Part shown: piece after piece, positions 29,275-39,170 of the stretch
Position numbering within the stretch: the first letter of the stretch is position 1
How the letters are laid out: each line of letters starts with the position of its first letter
Position numbers and translations under genes: made by a program
Notes under the pieces: generated by a model
Database searches by the model: none
Seen by the model: the letters and a program-made list of their open reading frames with translations, nothing else
Told to the model about the DNA's origin: nothing
Origin: Acetivibrio saccincola
GTDB lineage: Bacteria; Bacillota; Clostridia; Acetivibrionales; Acetivibrionaceae
Length of the DNA stretch: 64,000 nt
Direction: 5' to 3'
Assembly (NCBI RefSeq): GCF_002844395.1
Contig: NZ_CP025197.1
Coordinates: 1,116,001 to 1,180,000, forward strand

Positions 29275-29534
29275 TGTTTTCCTCCTTATATAAAATATTT
29301 TAAGCATTTTTCACCAAAAAATGTTGCAATGTAAAAAATATAGCAAACTATACTTAAACACTATTATAAATTTATAATAGTATTTTGTAAATGAAACAAT
29401 AAAAATATGTATATTATCTATCGTTAAGAGATAGTTTAAAAATAACGGATAAAATGATATAATATATTCAAAATTATTATTTTTCAGGCATATTTTTAAA
29501 AAAGGACGATTTTATAAAGAAAGGATGTAGCCTT

Positions 29535-31082
29535 ATGTGTAAAGAAAAGCATGAAGTAATGGCTGCTATTGATGTAGGCTCAAATTCACTCAGAATGATG
29601 ATAGCACAGGTTACATCAGAAGGAGAAATTATTCCTCTTGAAGACTTGTATATGCCTACTTACATAGGAAGGGACACTTTTTCCTTTGGGAGAATCCAGC
29701 TTGAGTCAATTCACGATACCTGCGAGACATTAAAAGGTTTTTTGAAAGTCATGAAAGACTATAAAGTTAACAGCTACAGGGCTGTAAGTACAAGCGGGAT
29801 TAGGGAAGCAGAAAACAGGGAGTATGTTTTAGATCAGATAAAAACCAGAACGGGTTTAGAAGTTGAAGTTATCAATAACGCCCAGGAACGATTTTTAATG
29901 TCTAAAGCCATAAGAAACTATATGTCCAGTGAAATGAAATTTTTAGATAAAGGCACATTGATAGTGGATATACGTTCAGGAGGCGTGGAAATTTCAGTAT
30001 ATGACAAAGGGGATTTAAAGCTTACTGAATATTTAAAAATCGGTTCTTTAAGGCTTAAGGAGATTTTAGCCAGTCTTGAAAGGAGAAGCCTTGACTTTCC
30101 GGGATTAATGCAGGAGTTTATTGACAGCAGGATAGATTTTATGAAACAAATACTTCCTAAATTTAATATCAAGGGCTTTGTTGGTCTTGGAGGGGAATTA
30201 AAAACCATTATAGAATTGTCTTCTAAGAAAAAAGACAATAAATTTAAACCTAAAATAAAAAAAGAAGAGCTTAAAAATCTGTATGATAGAGTTTACAGGC
30301 TGACAACCCCCCAGATAATAGAGGAATTTAAAATTTCCAGCCATCAGGCAGAAATTCTCGTGCCCTCTATAATACTGTTTAATAGTTTTTTGGAAATGAC
30401 CAATGCAAATACAATACACGCACCTATGGTATCCTTAAGACACGGTCTTTTAGTTGATATGGTGGATGACAGATTTAACACCAAGGGCAAAAAAGAGAGC
30501 TACAATGACATAATTGCTTCTGTATGGCATATTGGAAAAAAGTATTCTATAGATGAAGTTCACAGTAAATTTATTGAGGAAATTTCAATGTCTATATTTG
30601 ACCAGATGAGGGATATTCATGTTCTTGGTGAAACTGAAAAACTTTATTTGAGGGTGGCGGCCATACTTCATGATATTGGAAAATATGTAAATCACAACAA
30701 ACACGATGCACACTCTTATAACATAATCCGTTTTCAGGATATTATGGCACTTTCAGACAGTGAATTAAATATTGTTGCAAATATAGCAAGGTACCACAGC
30801 GATGAAATTCCTGATTTGTCGCATGATAATTACTATGTACTTGATGCCAGGGAGAAAATAATTGTTTCAAAGCTTGTGGTAATTTTAAGGATAGCTGAAG
30901 CTTTGGATATTTCCCACAAACAAAAAATAAAGAAAGTAGAAATTAGCAGGCGCTCACGGCAGCTGTACTTTGACGTATGGTCGGATGAGGATATTATGCT
31001 GGAAGAATGGAGTTTTGCAAGCAATTCTGATTTTTTTGAAGAAGTTATGGGATATAAACCTGTTATTAGACGTAGGGGTTGA
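29535..31082 (+). CDS. ppx: Ppx/GppA exopolyphosphatase family protein with HD domain
   Basis: 515 residues. The N-terminal actin-like phosphatase fold begins MAAIDVGSNSLRMMIA and includes YRAVSTSGIREAENR and a glycine-rich GFVGLGGE. The C-terminal third is an HD-type domain (ILHDIGKYVNHNKHDAHS, about residue 378). Hydrolyses the end phosphate of polyphosphate, or pppGpp. Only 7 bases before ppk1, so making and breaking polyphosphate are co-transcribed. Confidence 0.9.
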   Translation: MCKEKHEVMAAIDVGSNSLRMMIAQVTSEGEIIPLEDLYMPTYIGRDTFSFGRIQLESIHDTCETLKGFLKVMKDYKVNSYRAVSTSGIREAENREYVLDQIKTRTGLEVEVINNAQERFLMSKAIRNYMSSEMKFLDKGTLIVDIRSGGVEISVYDKGDLKLTEYLKIGSLRLKEILASLERRSLDFPGLMQEFIDSRIDFMKQILPKFNIKGFVGLGGELKTIIELSSKKKDNKFKPKIKKEELKNLYDRVYRLTTPQIIEEFKISSHQAEILVPSIILFNSFLEMTNANTIHAPMVSLRHGLLVDMVDDRFNTKGKKESYNDIIASVWHIGKKYSIDEVHSKFIEEISMSIFDQMRDIHVLGETEKLYLRVAAILHDIGKYVNHNKHDAHSYNIIRFQDIMALSDSELNIVANIARYHSDEIPDLSHDNYYVLDAREKIIVSKLVVILRIAEALDISHKQKIKKVEISRRSRQLYFDVWSDEDIMLEEWSFASNSDFFEEVMGYKPVIRRRG

Positions 31083-31089
31083 TGTTTTT

Positions 31090-33192
31090 ATGAAAAAATT
31101 TGAGTATAAACTAAATACAAATTATTTTAACAGGGAGCTAAGCTGGCTTGAATTTAATGAGAGGGTCCTTAATGAAGCATGTAATAGCAATACCAATCCC
31201 ATTTTAGAAAGGCTTAAGTTTTTGTCAATTGTAAGTTCAAACCTTGATGAGTTTTTTATGGTAAGGGTTGCATCCTTGTTTGACCAGATGCTGGCGGGAT
31301 ACAATGAACCTGATATTGCGGGTTTTACCCCAAGGGAGCAGATTGATTTGGTTGCCCTCAGGGTTCATAAAATGATAAAGGACCAGTATAAGTGTTATAA
31401 TAATTCCATAATACCTGCCCTTAAAAAAGAAAATATTATTATATTAAAGCCTAAAAAACTCAATGAAAAGCAAAAGGAATTTATTGATAAATTTTATTAC
31501 AATACTGTTTATCCTGTACTTACTCCAATGGTGGTGGACAGGAGCAGACCTTTCCCTCTTGTTTTAAATCAAAGCCTTAATATAGCACTTCTTCTAGAAA
31601 ATAAGGAGGAGAATGAAGGACCAATATTTGCAACAGTACAGGTTCCCTCAGTTTTAGACAGGATTGTTGAGCTTCCGGGGGAAGATGATGAAAAGTGTTT
31701 TATATTGCTGGAAGATATAATAAAAATGTATATTAAAACTATTTTTGAAGGACATAATATTATAACCATGGCTTGCTACCGCATTACCAGAAATACCGAC
31801 CAGGGGCTTAATGAAGAGGAAGCAGATGACCTTTTAGAAGCCATCCAGCAGTATATTAAGAAAAGAAAATGGGGAATGGTTATAAGATTGGAAATAGAGA
31901 AAGATATGTCGACGGAGCTTTTAGAAATACTAATCAGGGAGTTTGAAGTGCCCAGGGAAACTGTTTATGAAATAAACGGACCCTTAGATTTGACTTTTTT
32001 AATGAAGGTCCAGTCAATAGAGGGCTACGACCACTTGCGGTATCCGGCGTATGTGCCCCAGCCGGTGCCAGAGCTCATTGGCAAGGAAGATATTTTCAGC
32101 GTAATTTCCCAAAAGGATATACTTCTTCACCATCCCTATCAGACCTTTTACCCTGTAATTGAGTTTGTACGGCAGGCAGCCAATGACCCGGATGTTTTGG
32201 CGATAAAGCAGACTTTGTACAGGGTGAGCGGAAATTCACCTATTGTTGAGGCTTTAGCCCAGGCTGCAGAAAATGGAAAACAAGTTACGGTTTTAGTGGA
32301 GCTTAAAGCCAGATTTGATGAGCAGAACAATATTATATGGGCAAAACGCCTTGAAATGGCAGGTTGCCATGTAATATACGGTCTGGTGGGCTTGAAAACC
32401 CACTGCAAAATACTTCTGGTGGTAAGAAGGGAAGAAGACGGCATAAAGAGATATGTCCACATGAGTACCGGAAATTACAATGATATAACGGCAAAAATTT
32501 ATACGGATTTAGGGCTGTTTACAGCAAATCCTTATTTTGGTGCAGATGCATCGGCAATTTTTAATATGCTGTCAGGGTATTCAAAACTAAACAAAATGTA
32601 TAAGCTGGCTGTTGCACCTGTTACGTTGAGGAAGAAATTTGAAAAGCTTATACGCCAGGAAGCTGTAAATGCCCGGGAAGGAAAGAAAGCCAGGATAATT
32701 GCCAATTTAAATTCCCTTGTGGATGAGGGGATAATAAATGAGCTTTATAAAGCTTCCCAGGCGGGGGTTGAAATTGATTTGATAGTAAGGGGCATATGCT
32801 GCTTAAGACCCGGGATTGAAGGACTTAGTGAGAGAATCAGGGTAAAGAGTATAGTGGGGCGTTTTTTGGAACACAGGAGGATATATTATTTTTATAATGA
32901 CGGTGAAGAGCTGGTATTCTTGTCTAGTGCAGACTGGATGGGAAGAAATCTAAACCGCAGGGTTGAAATACTGTTTCCCATAGAAGACCCTGATATTAAA
33001 AAGAGACTAATGAGAATATTGGATGCTTGTCTTAAGGATACTGAAAAAGGCAGGATGCTGGATAAGGACGGCAATTATTTAAAGGTGAGCAGAAAGGGGA
33101 AGGAAAGGTTAAACTGTCAGGAATATTTTTGTAAGTTAGCAATTGAAGAAGCTCAAAAAGCCGTTTTAGAGAAAACAGAAAAAGATTTATAG
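31090..33192 (+). CDS. ppk1: Polyphosphate kinase 1
   Basis: 700 residues. Start taken at ATG 31090 (FEYKLNTNYFNRELSWLEFNERV); upstream in-frame codons overlap ppx and are not conserved. The two phospholipase-D-like catalytic modules carry the conserved histidines in VGLKTHCKILL and FLEHRRIYYF. Reversibly transfers the gamma phosphate of ATP to polyphosphate; membrane-associated tetramer in E. coli. Confidence 0.95.
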   Translation: MKKFEYKLNTNYFNRELSWLEFNERVLNEACNSNTNPILERLKFLSIVSSNLDEFFMVRVASLFDQMLAGYNEPDIAGFTPREQIDLVALRVHKMIKDQYKCYNNSIIPALKKENIIILKPKKLNEKQKEFIDKFYYNTVYPVLTPMVVDRSRPFPLVLNQSLNIALLLENKEENEGPIFATVQVPSVLDRIVELPGEDDEKCFILLEDIIKMYIKTIFEGHNIITMACYRITRNTDQGLNEEEADDLLEAIQQYIKKRKWGMVIRLEIEKDMSTELLEILIREFEVPRETVYEINGPLDLTFLMKVQSIEGYDHLRYPAYVPQPVPELIGKEDIFSVISQKDILLHHPYQTFYPVIEFVRQAANDPDVLAIKQTLYRVSGNSPIVEALAQAAENGKQVTVLVELKARFDEQNNIIWAKRLEMAGCHVIYGLVGLKTHCKILLVVRREEDGIKRYVHMSTGNYNDITAKIYTDLGLFTANPYFGADASAIFNMLSGYSKLNKMYKLAVAPVTLRKKFEKLIRQEAVNAREGKKARIIANLNSLVDEGIINELYKASQAGVEIDLIVRGICCLRPGIEGLSERIRVKSIVGRFLEHRRIYYFYNDGEELVFLSSADWMGRNLNRRVEILFPIEDPDIKKRLMRILDACLKDTEKGRMLDKDGNYLKVSRKGKERLNCQEYFCKLAIEEAQKAVLEKTEKDL

Positions 33193-33468
33193 TAAATAAT
33201 TTATAGCGGATATAGAAAAAGATTTGCGGGTAAAAAAGACCTATAGTAAAATGATATAATAGCAGAAAATAAAGTATAACAGCAAAGTTTTAATAAAAGT
33301 GGTTTAGGTAAAGCGGTTATTAAAAAAACTGTGAAAAAAAGAGTGAATAAAAGATATATTTATACAGTAATATATTTATGCAGTGATATATCTATATATA
33401 AACAGATATATAACTTAAACAGATATATACAGATATATAATTTAAACGATTTAAATGGAGGAGTAATT
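33193..33468. repeat. AT-rich intergenic tract with ACAGATATATA repeats
   Basis: Between about 33348 and 33445 short degenerate repeats of the ATATAT/ACAGATATATA kind recur, with no strong hairpin and no plausible gene. An in-frame extension of the next gene runs through this tract but is simply open low-complexity sequence. Confidence 0.5.
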
Positions 33469-34338
33469 GTGTTAATTACAAAAGATTGGAAAGATTATGA
33501 ACTTATTGATACTGGTGATGGGGAGAAATTAGAAAGATGGGGAAAATATATTTTAAGAAGACCGGATCCTCAAATTATCTGGCCCATCAGGGAAGAAAGC
33601 GGATTGTGGAAAAAGGCGGATGCCGTTTATCATAGAAGTTCAAAAGGCGGGGGACAATGGAGTTTTAAAAAGAAGCTACCCCAAAGGTGGGAAATTTCAT
33701 ATAAGGGGCTGTTTTTTTTTGTGGAACCAACAGGTTTTAAGCACACCGGAATTTTTCCGGAGCAGGCGGTTAACTGGGATTGGATAATAGAAAAAATTAG
33801 TTCCTCCCCAAGAAAGATTAATGTTTTAAACCTGTTTGCTTATACAGGAGGAGCCACTGTGGCGGCAGCGTATGCAGGGGCTTCAGTGTGCCATGTTGAC
33901 GCTGCTAAGGGAATGGTAAAGTGGGCAAAGGAAAACCTGGCTCTGTCCGGTCTTTCAGACAGACCGGTGAGGTTTATAGTTGATGATGTCATTAAGTTTG
34001 TTAAAAGAGAGCAGCGCAGAGGAAATAAATACGATGCTGTAATTATGGATCCCCCTTCCTATGGCAGGGGTCCAAGGGGTGAACTGTGGAAGATAGAAGA
34101 TTCTCTTTTTATGTTTGTAGAAGAGTGTTTGAAAGTTTTGTCCCCAAAACCTTTGTTTTTCCTTATAAATTCATATACAACGGGTTTTTCTCCAACAGTA
34201 ATGTCAAATATTCTTAAAATGACGGTTCAAAAGAAGTACAAGGGCACCATTACCTGTGGGGAAGTGGGAATACCTGCCACCAAGACAGGTGTTATTTTGC
34301 CTTGCGGTATTTATGGGCGCTGGGAGGCAAAGGGATGA
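33469..34338 (+). CDS. Class I SAM-dependent rRNA methyltransferase (COG1092-like)
   Basis: 289 residues from GTG 33469, which has GGAGGAG 5 nt upstream. SAM motif I is LNLFAYTGGATVAAAYAGA, followed by CHVDAAKGMVKWAKENLALSG; the catalytic-type DPPSYGRGPRGELWK resembles RlmI/RlmK enzymes that methylate 23S rRNA. It lacks the N-terminal PUA domain of RlmI. The stop overlaps the start of the pseudouridine synthase (ATGA), which suggests coupled rRNA modification. Confidence 0.88.
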   Translation: MLITKDWKDYELIDTGDGEKLERWGKYILRRPDPQIIWPIREESGLWKKADAVYHRSSKGGGQWSFKKKLPQRWEISYKGLFFFVEPTGFKHTGIFPEQAVNWDWIIEKISSSPRKINVLNLFAYTGGATVAAAYAGASVCHVDAAKGMVKWAKENLALSGLSDRPVRFIVDDVIKFVKREQRRGNKYDAVIMDPPSYGRGPRGELWKIEDSLFMFVEECLKVLSPKPLFFLINSYTTGFSPTVMSNILKMTVQKKYKGTITCGEVGIPATKTGVILPCGIYGRWEAKG

Positions 34339-35015
34339 CATTAAAAAGTGCCATAGATGTAATTTATGAAGACAACCATCTGTTGGTGGTAAAAAAACCT
34401 GTTAATATGCCTGTTCAGGGGGACTCTACAGGCGATGAGGATTTGCTGACGGTTTTAAAAAAATATATAAAAGAAAAATATAAAAAGCCCGGCAATGTAT
34501 ATTTAGGGCTTGTTCACAGGTTAGACCGCCCGGTAGGCGGTGTAATGGTGTTTGCAAAGACTTCTAAAGCAGCGTCAAGGCTTTCTGATGCCATAAGAAA
34601 AAGGGAGTTTTATAAGACATATTTAGCTGTTGTCCACGGTGTTTTAAAAGATAAAAAGGGGAAAATGGAAGACTATTTACTAAAAAATAAAAAAAACAAT
34701 ATTGTAAATGTAGTGGATGAAAACACAAAAGGAGCAAAATATGCTTATTTAGAGTACAGTGTTTTAAGTGAAAGCAGAAATTTTAGCCTGGTAAAGATAA
34801 ACTTACATACCGGGCGTCCCCACCAAATAAGGGTTCAATTCTCCGGTGCAGGTCATCCTTTATATGGGGATCAGAAATACGGAAAGGCCGTCAATTTTCC
34901 CGGGCAGCAAATAGCATTATGGTCTTGTGAAATAAGTTTTACCCACCCTACAACTAAAAAAAATCTAAAATTTGAATGTAACCCTCCTAACATAGAGCCT
35001 TGGAACTGGTTTTAA
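34335..35015 (+). CDS. RluA-family pseudouridine synthase
   Basis: 226 residues; ATG overlaps the previous stop. Catalytic Asp in HRLDRPVGGVMVFAKTSKAA, plus INLHTGRPHQIRVQF near the C-terminus. No S4 domain is present. Expected to convert uridine to pseudouridine in rRNA or tRNA; the exact site cannot be told. Confidence 0.93.
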   Translation: MTLKSAIDVIYEDNHLLVVKKPVNMPVQGDSTGDEDLLTVLKKYIKEKYKKPGNVYLGLVHRLDRPVGGVMVFAKTSKAASRLSDAIRKREFYKTYLAVVHGVLKDKKGKMEDYLLKNKKNNIVNVVDENTKGAKYAYLEYSVLSESRNFSLVKINLHTGRPHQIRVQFSGAGHPLYGDQKYGKAVNFPGQQIALWSCEISFTHPTTKKNLKFECNPPNIEPWNWF

Positions 35016-35248
35016 ATGAGACGGATTTAAAAAGGTATTGCAAATTTTTTCTACATAGTGTAGTATTGTGTTTAGAAATATATATTTGCATTTTTAATAG
35101 AGAATTATAATTTTTATAGAAATATAATTTTGCAGTTTCAAAGGGCGCCTTCAATAATGGATTTAAAAAATAAGTGCATTTCTAGGGGTTTATAAGATGA
35201 TTTTTTAAAAGGATAATGTTTATTTTTATATTGGGAGGAGATGTGAGG

Positions 35249-36616
35249 ATGAAAAACAAGCCTAGGTTGAGAAAGAAATTAATGAGGGTTTCTATTGCCA
35301 TCATTATACTATTTACAGCCACCGTATTTTTTGTTACAGACAACAGAGTTAACAATTTAATAGAAGACAATATGTTTGCAAAATTAGATTCTGTTTCGGT
35401 ATTTGCCCTTGACATTATTGAGAGCAGGTATGAAGGCAACTGGAATGTTAAAGACGGCAGGCTGTTTTTAGGGGAGAAACCCATAAGCTACAATTATGAA
35501 ATTGTAGATGAGATAAAAAGAAATATAGACACCTTTGCTACTATATATCTTAAAGACGAAATAGTAACCAGTAGCATTTTAGACAATGAAGGGGAAAGAA
35601 TTGTCGGGATGAAGGCGCCGGGGGATGTAGCAAAAAGGGTTTTAGAAAACGGTTCTGTATACAGGAATGTAGAAAGTATTGCCGGTCAGAAATATGTTGT
35701 AAGATACATGCCTATAAAGGACAGTGGAGATGAAATAATTGGAATGTGGTCTGTTGCCATGCCAAAAGCTTATGTGGGGGAACAGGCTAAACAAATATTT
35801 ACAATGAGGATATCCATTGTTGTGGTTTCCATACTCTGTGGTATATTAGGCTGTATAATACTGCTGCTATATTCAAAAAAATATCTTAGCGATATAGATA
35901 CTCTTAAAGTTTCATTTATTGAATCTGATTCCGGCGGCGATAAAACACAGAAAAAAGTTTTAATGATGTCTTTATTGCTGACATTTACATTCTTTTTGAT
36001 TTGGTTTGTTATACAGGGCTTTACCGTTGGTAATGTAGTTAGTAAGCTTGAAAATGATAATATAGAAAACATACTGACAGTTAATTCAGAATTAGGGTAT
36101 ATGTTAATTGATGAGATATATGAAGGCGACTGGATAGCTAAATATAACTCCTTGTATAAAGGAGAGAAGAACTTATACGGGGATTTTGACATAACAGACA
36201 GGATTACTTCTGATATAAACTCCTTTTTAACCATTTTTATGTGGGATACAATAGTTTCTACAAACATTTTAAAATCCGACGGGACAAGACCTTTAGGGGC
36301 TAAAGCCTCTAACAAGGTTATAGAAAATGTTTTAAAAGGAGGAAATGAATACATATCAGAAACCTCTATCGACGGCAAAAAATACATAACAAAATATGTG
36401 CCAATTAAAAACAGTGAGGGCAAGATAGTCGGAATGTGGGCTAATGGAATTGAGAAAAAAGTAGCAGTAAGCCACATAACAGGTATAAGAAAAAGAATAA
36501 CCCAAATTAGTCTTTTAGCTATTATAATAGCATTTATAACATTCCTGCGTTTGTCCATAAAGATGGCATCGGATATTAGGAACTTTGATGTGAGGCTTCA
36601 GACAAATATAAACTAA
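35249..36616 (+). CDS. Membrane protein with two duplicated Cache-like sensor halves, no output domain
   Basis: 455 residues. Each half has a transmembrane helix, an extracytoplasmic domain of about 130 residues and a second helix. The halves are clearly homologous: ESRYEGNWNVKDGRLFLGEK / DEIYEGDWIAKYNSLYKGEK, YMPIKDSGDEIIGMWSVAM / YVPIKNSEGKIVGMWANGI, and paired ATIYLKDEIVTSSIL / LTIFMWDTIVSTNIL. The extracytoplasmic domains look like single-Cache (PAS-like) ligand sensors known from chemoreceptors and kinases. There is no HAMP, kinase, GGDEF or MCP signalling domain. The gene is monocistronic with its own terminator. Start ATG 35249 follows GGGAGGAG; a longer upstream frame is less likely. 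Confidence 0.8.
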   Translation: MKNKPRLRKKLMRVSIAIIILFTATVFFVTDNRVNNLIEDNMFAKLDSVSVFALDIIESRYEGNWNVKDGRLFLGEKPISYNYEIVDEIKRNIDTFATIYLKDEIVTSSILDNEGERIVGMKAPGDVAKRVLENGSVYRNVESIAGQKYVVRYMPIKDSGDEIIGMWSVAMPKAYVGEQAKQIFTMRISIVVVSILCGILGCIILLLYSKKYLSDIDTLKVSFIESDSGGDKTQKKVLMMSLLLTFTFFLIWFVIQGFTVGNVVSKLENDNIENILTVNSELGYMLIDEIYEGDWIAKYNSLYKGEKNLYGDFDITDRITSDINSFLTIFMWDTIVSTNILKSDGTRPLGAKASNKVIENVLKGGNEYISETSIDGKKYITKYVPIKNSEGKIVGMWANGIEKKVAVSHITGIRKRITQISLLAIIIAFITFLRLSIKMASDIRNFDVRLQTNIN

Positions 36617-36917
36617 AACTATATTTTCTTAAAAATAAGGCGGGGAGAGATTCCCGCCTTCAATTTTTTTATTTTCTAATGCTGATTTTCATTTTTTCTT
36701 GCATATTGAAAAATTTTAAAAAAGATGTTTATAATTTATGTAAAAAATCATTTACTTATTTAAAATGTTTATTATAATATAAGTGAGGCAATTGTTTATA
36801 ATAAAAAAAGCACGTCAAAAAAACCTGCCTTTTTCAGGTGAATCAAAGGTAAATCAAGACAGGCATTTTTAAAAATAATACGTTAGGCATTAAAAAATAA
36901 TACGCAGGAGGTCTTTT
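36617..36917. other. Intergenic region before glgA
   Basis: Holds the terminator of the previous gene and then AT-rich sequence with two short inverted repeats around 36820-36870. No gene is seen. Confidence 0.5.
36637..36670 (+). terminator. Terminator after the Cache-like protein gene
   Basis: AAGGCGGG (36637-36644) pairs with CCCGCCTT (36653-36660), then a T run. Confidence 0.85.
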
Positions 36918-38363
36918 ATGAAAAATTACAAAGTTCTTTTTGCATCATCAGAAGTTGATCCATTTGCAAAAACAGGGGGATTAGCTGATGTAGCTGCTTC
37001 TCTTCCTAAGGCATTAGGTACTTTAGGCCAGGATATAAGAGTTGTTATGCCTAAGTACAAAAACATACCCAAAGAGTATGTTGACAGGATGGAATATTTA
37101 GGCTACATATATGTTGACGTTTCATGGAGGCATCAGTTTTGTGCTATTTTAAAGCTGGAGCAGGACGGAGTTGTATATTATTTTCTGGACAATGAATATT
37201 ATTTTGGCAGGGACGGGTACTACGGCTATAATGATGAAGCAGAGAGGTTTGCTTTTTTCTGCAAAGCAGTAATAGAATTTTTGCCTGTTGTTGATTTTAA
37301 ACCGGACATTATCCACTGTAACGATTGGCAGACGGGGGTTGTTAGCTTACTCCTTAATGCACATTACAGGCATTTGGAATTTTACCGGGATATAAGGACT
37401 GTTTACACCATACATAACCTTAAGTACCAAGGGGTTTTCCCTAAAGAAGTGCTTGGGGAGCTGTTAGGACTTTCCTGGGATTACTTTACAGCTGACGGGA
37501 TTGAGTTTTATGACAAGGTAAATTATTTAAAGGCAGGTATAGCTTATTCTGATATTATAAATACAGTAAGCAAAACTTATGCGGAGGAGATTAAAACTGA
37601 TTTTTACGGAGAAAATTTAAACAGCATTTTAAATAAGAGATCCGGCGACCTTTATGGTATTTTAAACGGCATTGATATGGAGAGAAACGATCCTGCCACA
37701 GATGAAAGAATTTTTGCAAACTACAGCAAAGACAATATGGAAGGAAAGCTTGTGAACAGGCACATGCTTCAAAAGTCAGTGGGACTTGAGGAGAGAATTG
37801 ATATCCCTATTATTGGAATTATATCAAGGTTGGTTGACCAAAAAGGTTTTGACCTTATAGATTTTGTGATGGAAGACCTTTTAAAAATGGATATACAGCT
37901 TATAATTCTTGGTGCAGGTGAGCGGAAGTATGAAGAGATGTTAAAGTACTATGAGGGAAAATGTCCTAATAAGCTTTCTGTTCATTTAAAATATGATGCA
38001 GTGCTTGCACAGAGGATATATGCAGGGGTGGATATGTTTTTGATGCCCTCTCTTTTTGAACCCTGCGGTTTAAGCCAGATGTTCAGTTTAAGGTATGGTA
38101 CAATACCCATTGTAAGGGAAACAGGAGGCTTAAAGGATACAGTAACACAGTATAATGAGATTACCAGGGAAGGAAACGGGTTTACCTTTAAGAGGTACAA
38201 TGCCCATGATATGCTTTTTGCAGTTAAACAGGCGGTACACTACTATTATCATAGGGCAACATGGGAGTATTTAATGTATAACGGTATGTCCCTGGATTTT
38301 AGCTGGGAAAAATCAGCCAAAGAATATATAGAATTGTACAATAAAGCAGTGAAAAAACAATAA
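36918..38363 (+). CDS. glgA: Glycogen synthase (ADP-glucose type)
   Basis: 481 residues, AGGAGG before ATG. The N-terminal KTGGLADV motif binds ADP-glucose; HCNDWQTG and the C-terminal GT5 segment EPCGLSQMFSLRYGTIPIVRETGGLKDTV are present. Elongates alpha-1,4-glucan for glycogen storage. No glgC, glgD or glgB is adjacent, and a terminator follows. Confidence 0.96.
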   Translation: MKNYKVLFASSEVDPFAKTGGLADVAASLPKALGTLGQDIRVVMPKYKNIPKEYVDRMEYLGYIYVDVSWRHQFCAILKLEQDGVVYYFLDNEYYFGRDGYYGYNDEAERFAFFCKAVIEFLPVVDFKPDIIHCNDWQTGVVSLLLNAHYRHLEFYRDIRTVYTIHNLKYQGVFPKEVLGELLGLSWDYFTADGIEFYDKVNYLKAGIAYSDIINTVSKTYAEEIKTDFYGENLNSILNKRSGDLYGILNGIDMERNDPATDERIFANYSKDNMEGKLVNRHMLQKSVGLEERIDIPIIGIISRLVDQKGFDLIDFVMEDLLKMDIQLIILGAGERKYEEMLKYYEGKCPNKLSVHLKYDAVLAQRIYAGVDMFLMPSLFEPCGLSQMFSLRYGTIPIVRETGGLKDTVTQYNEITREGNGFTFKRYNAHDMLFAVKQAVHYYYHRATWEYLMYNGMSLDFSWEKSAKEYIELYNKAVKKQ

Positions 38364-38366
38364 AAA

Positions 38367-38400
38367 AGTCTCACCTTTATAGGTGAGACTATACCCTTTT
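38367..38400 (+). terminator. Terminator after glgA
   Basis: AGTCTCACC/GGTGAGACT perfect 9-bp stem (38367-38375 with 38382-38390); a weak T run follows. It also covers the 3' end of the LacI pseudogene on the other strand. Confidence 0.7.
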
Positions 38401-38904
38401 AACAGATTGTCTTTCAACTAAATCAGCAGACATCAGTATTTTTTCCTTTATATAATTTTTTGAGTCAATTGTGAAATAAGTTTTCTAACCGCCATTTCTC
38501 CTAATAGTTCTTTGTGGATGTGCATGGTGGTTAGTTTTGGTGAAATGTTCTTTGACAATTCAATATCGTCAAAAACCCGATAATTGATATATCTTCCGGT
38601 ATTTTTATGCCCATTGAAGAGAGACCTTTTATTATAGTAATAGCTTCAATGTCATTACAGCAAAAGAAGGCAGTTGGAAGCTTTAGTATTTCTTTTAATC
38701 TTTTAATTACCACATCATAGTCCTGAGTTTCTGCCATGGACATATCTATTATAGTGATCAATTACAATTTTCTTTGGAAGTTTTAATAACCGGCTTGCGG
38801 GTTTCTTCGCTAACCCCGGGTATATTCCTTAAAGCCAAAGATACTGCATTTTTATTTATTCCAAGTTTTTTGGCGATGGTTTCCATGGTAACTTTTTTGC
38901 TCAT
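38389..38904 (-). pseudogene. LacI-family transcriptional regulator, decayed
   Basis: The ATG (38904) has a GGAGG site and opens an intact LacI helix-turn-helix (VTMETIAKKLGINKNAVSLALRNIPGVSEET), but the frame stops after 48 codons. The rest matches the C-terminal part of a LacI regulator (LPTAFFCCNDIEAITIIKG..GIKIPEDISIIGF, then after a frameshift in a T run DDIELSKNISPKLTTMHIHKELLGEMAVRKL). A second frameshift lies near the end (SADLVERQSVKRV). About 500 bp of the ligand-binding domain is missing. It sits between glgA and manA, so it may once have controlled carbohydrate genes. Confidence 0.85.
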
Positions 38905-39110
38905 GCTTTCCTCCAAAAACAAAAAATAGTTTTATTTAGAAAAAATAGCTTTATTTAAGGTTATAAAGATTATTTTAAAGCTTTTAAATGTGATAAACAG
39001 TAAAACTTTTAAATTAAGATAAAGGTATGATAAATGATGCAAAGTAAAAGGTGTGCAGCCTTAAATTCATATTTGGGTCTTATATGTCAGTATATCTTTA
39101 ACATATGAAT

Positions 39111-39148
39111 ATGTGATTACATATAAATATGTGATTACATTAAATATG
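39111..39148 (+). promoter_or_regulatory. Repeated ATGTGATTACAT palindromes before manA
   Basis: ATGTGATTACAT occurs at 39111-39122 and 39129-39140, 18 bases apart, and a partial copy (ATGTAATG) follows near 39146. The imperfect dyads lie just upstream of the manA ribosome site, as operator sites would. Confidence 0.4.
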
Positions 39149-39170
39149 TAATGAAAGGAGAGTGTCAGTA

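Noticed and set aside
30970-31089. Longer N-terminus for polyphosphate kinase
   Set aside because: It would overlap ppx by over 100 bases and the added residues are a frame-shifted reading of ppx, not PPK sequence.
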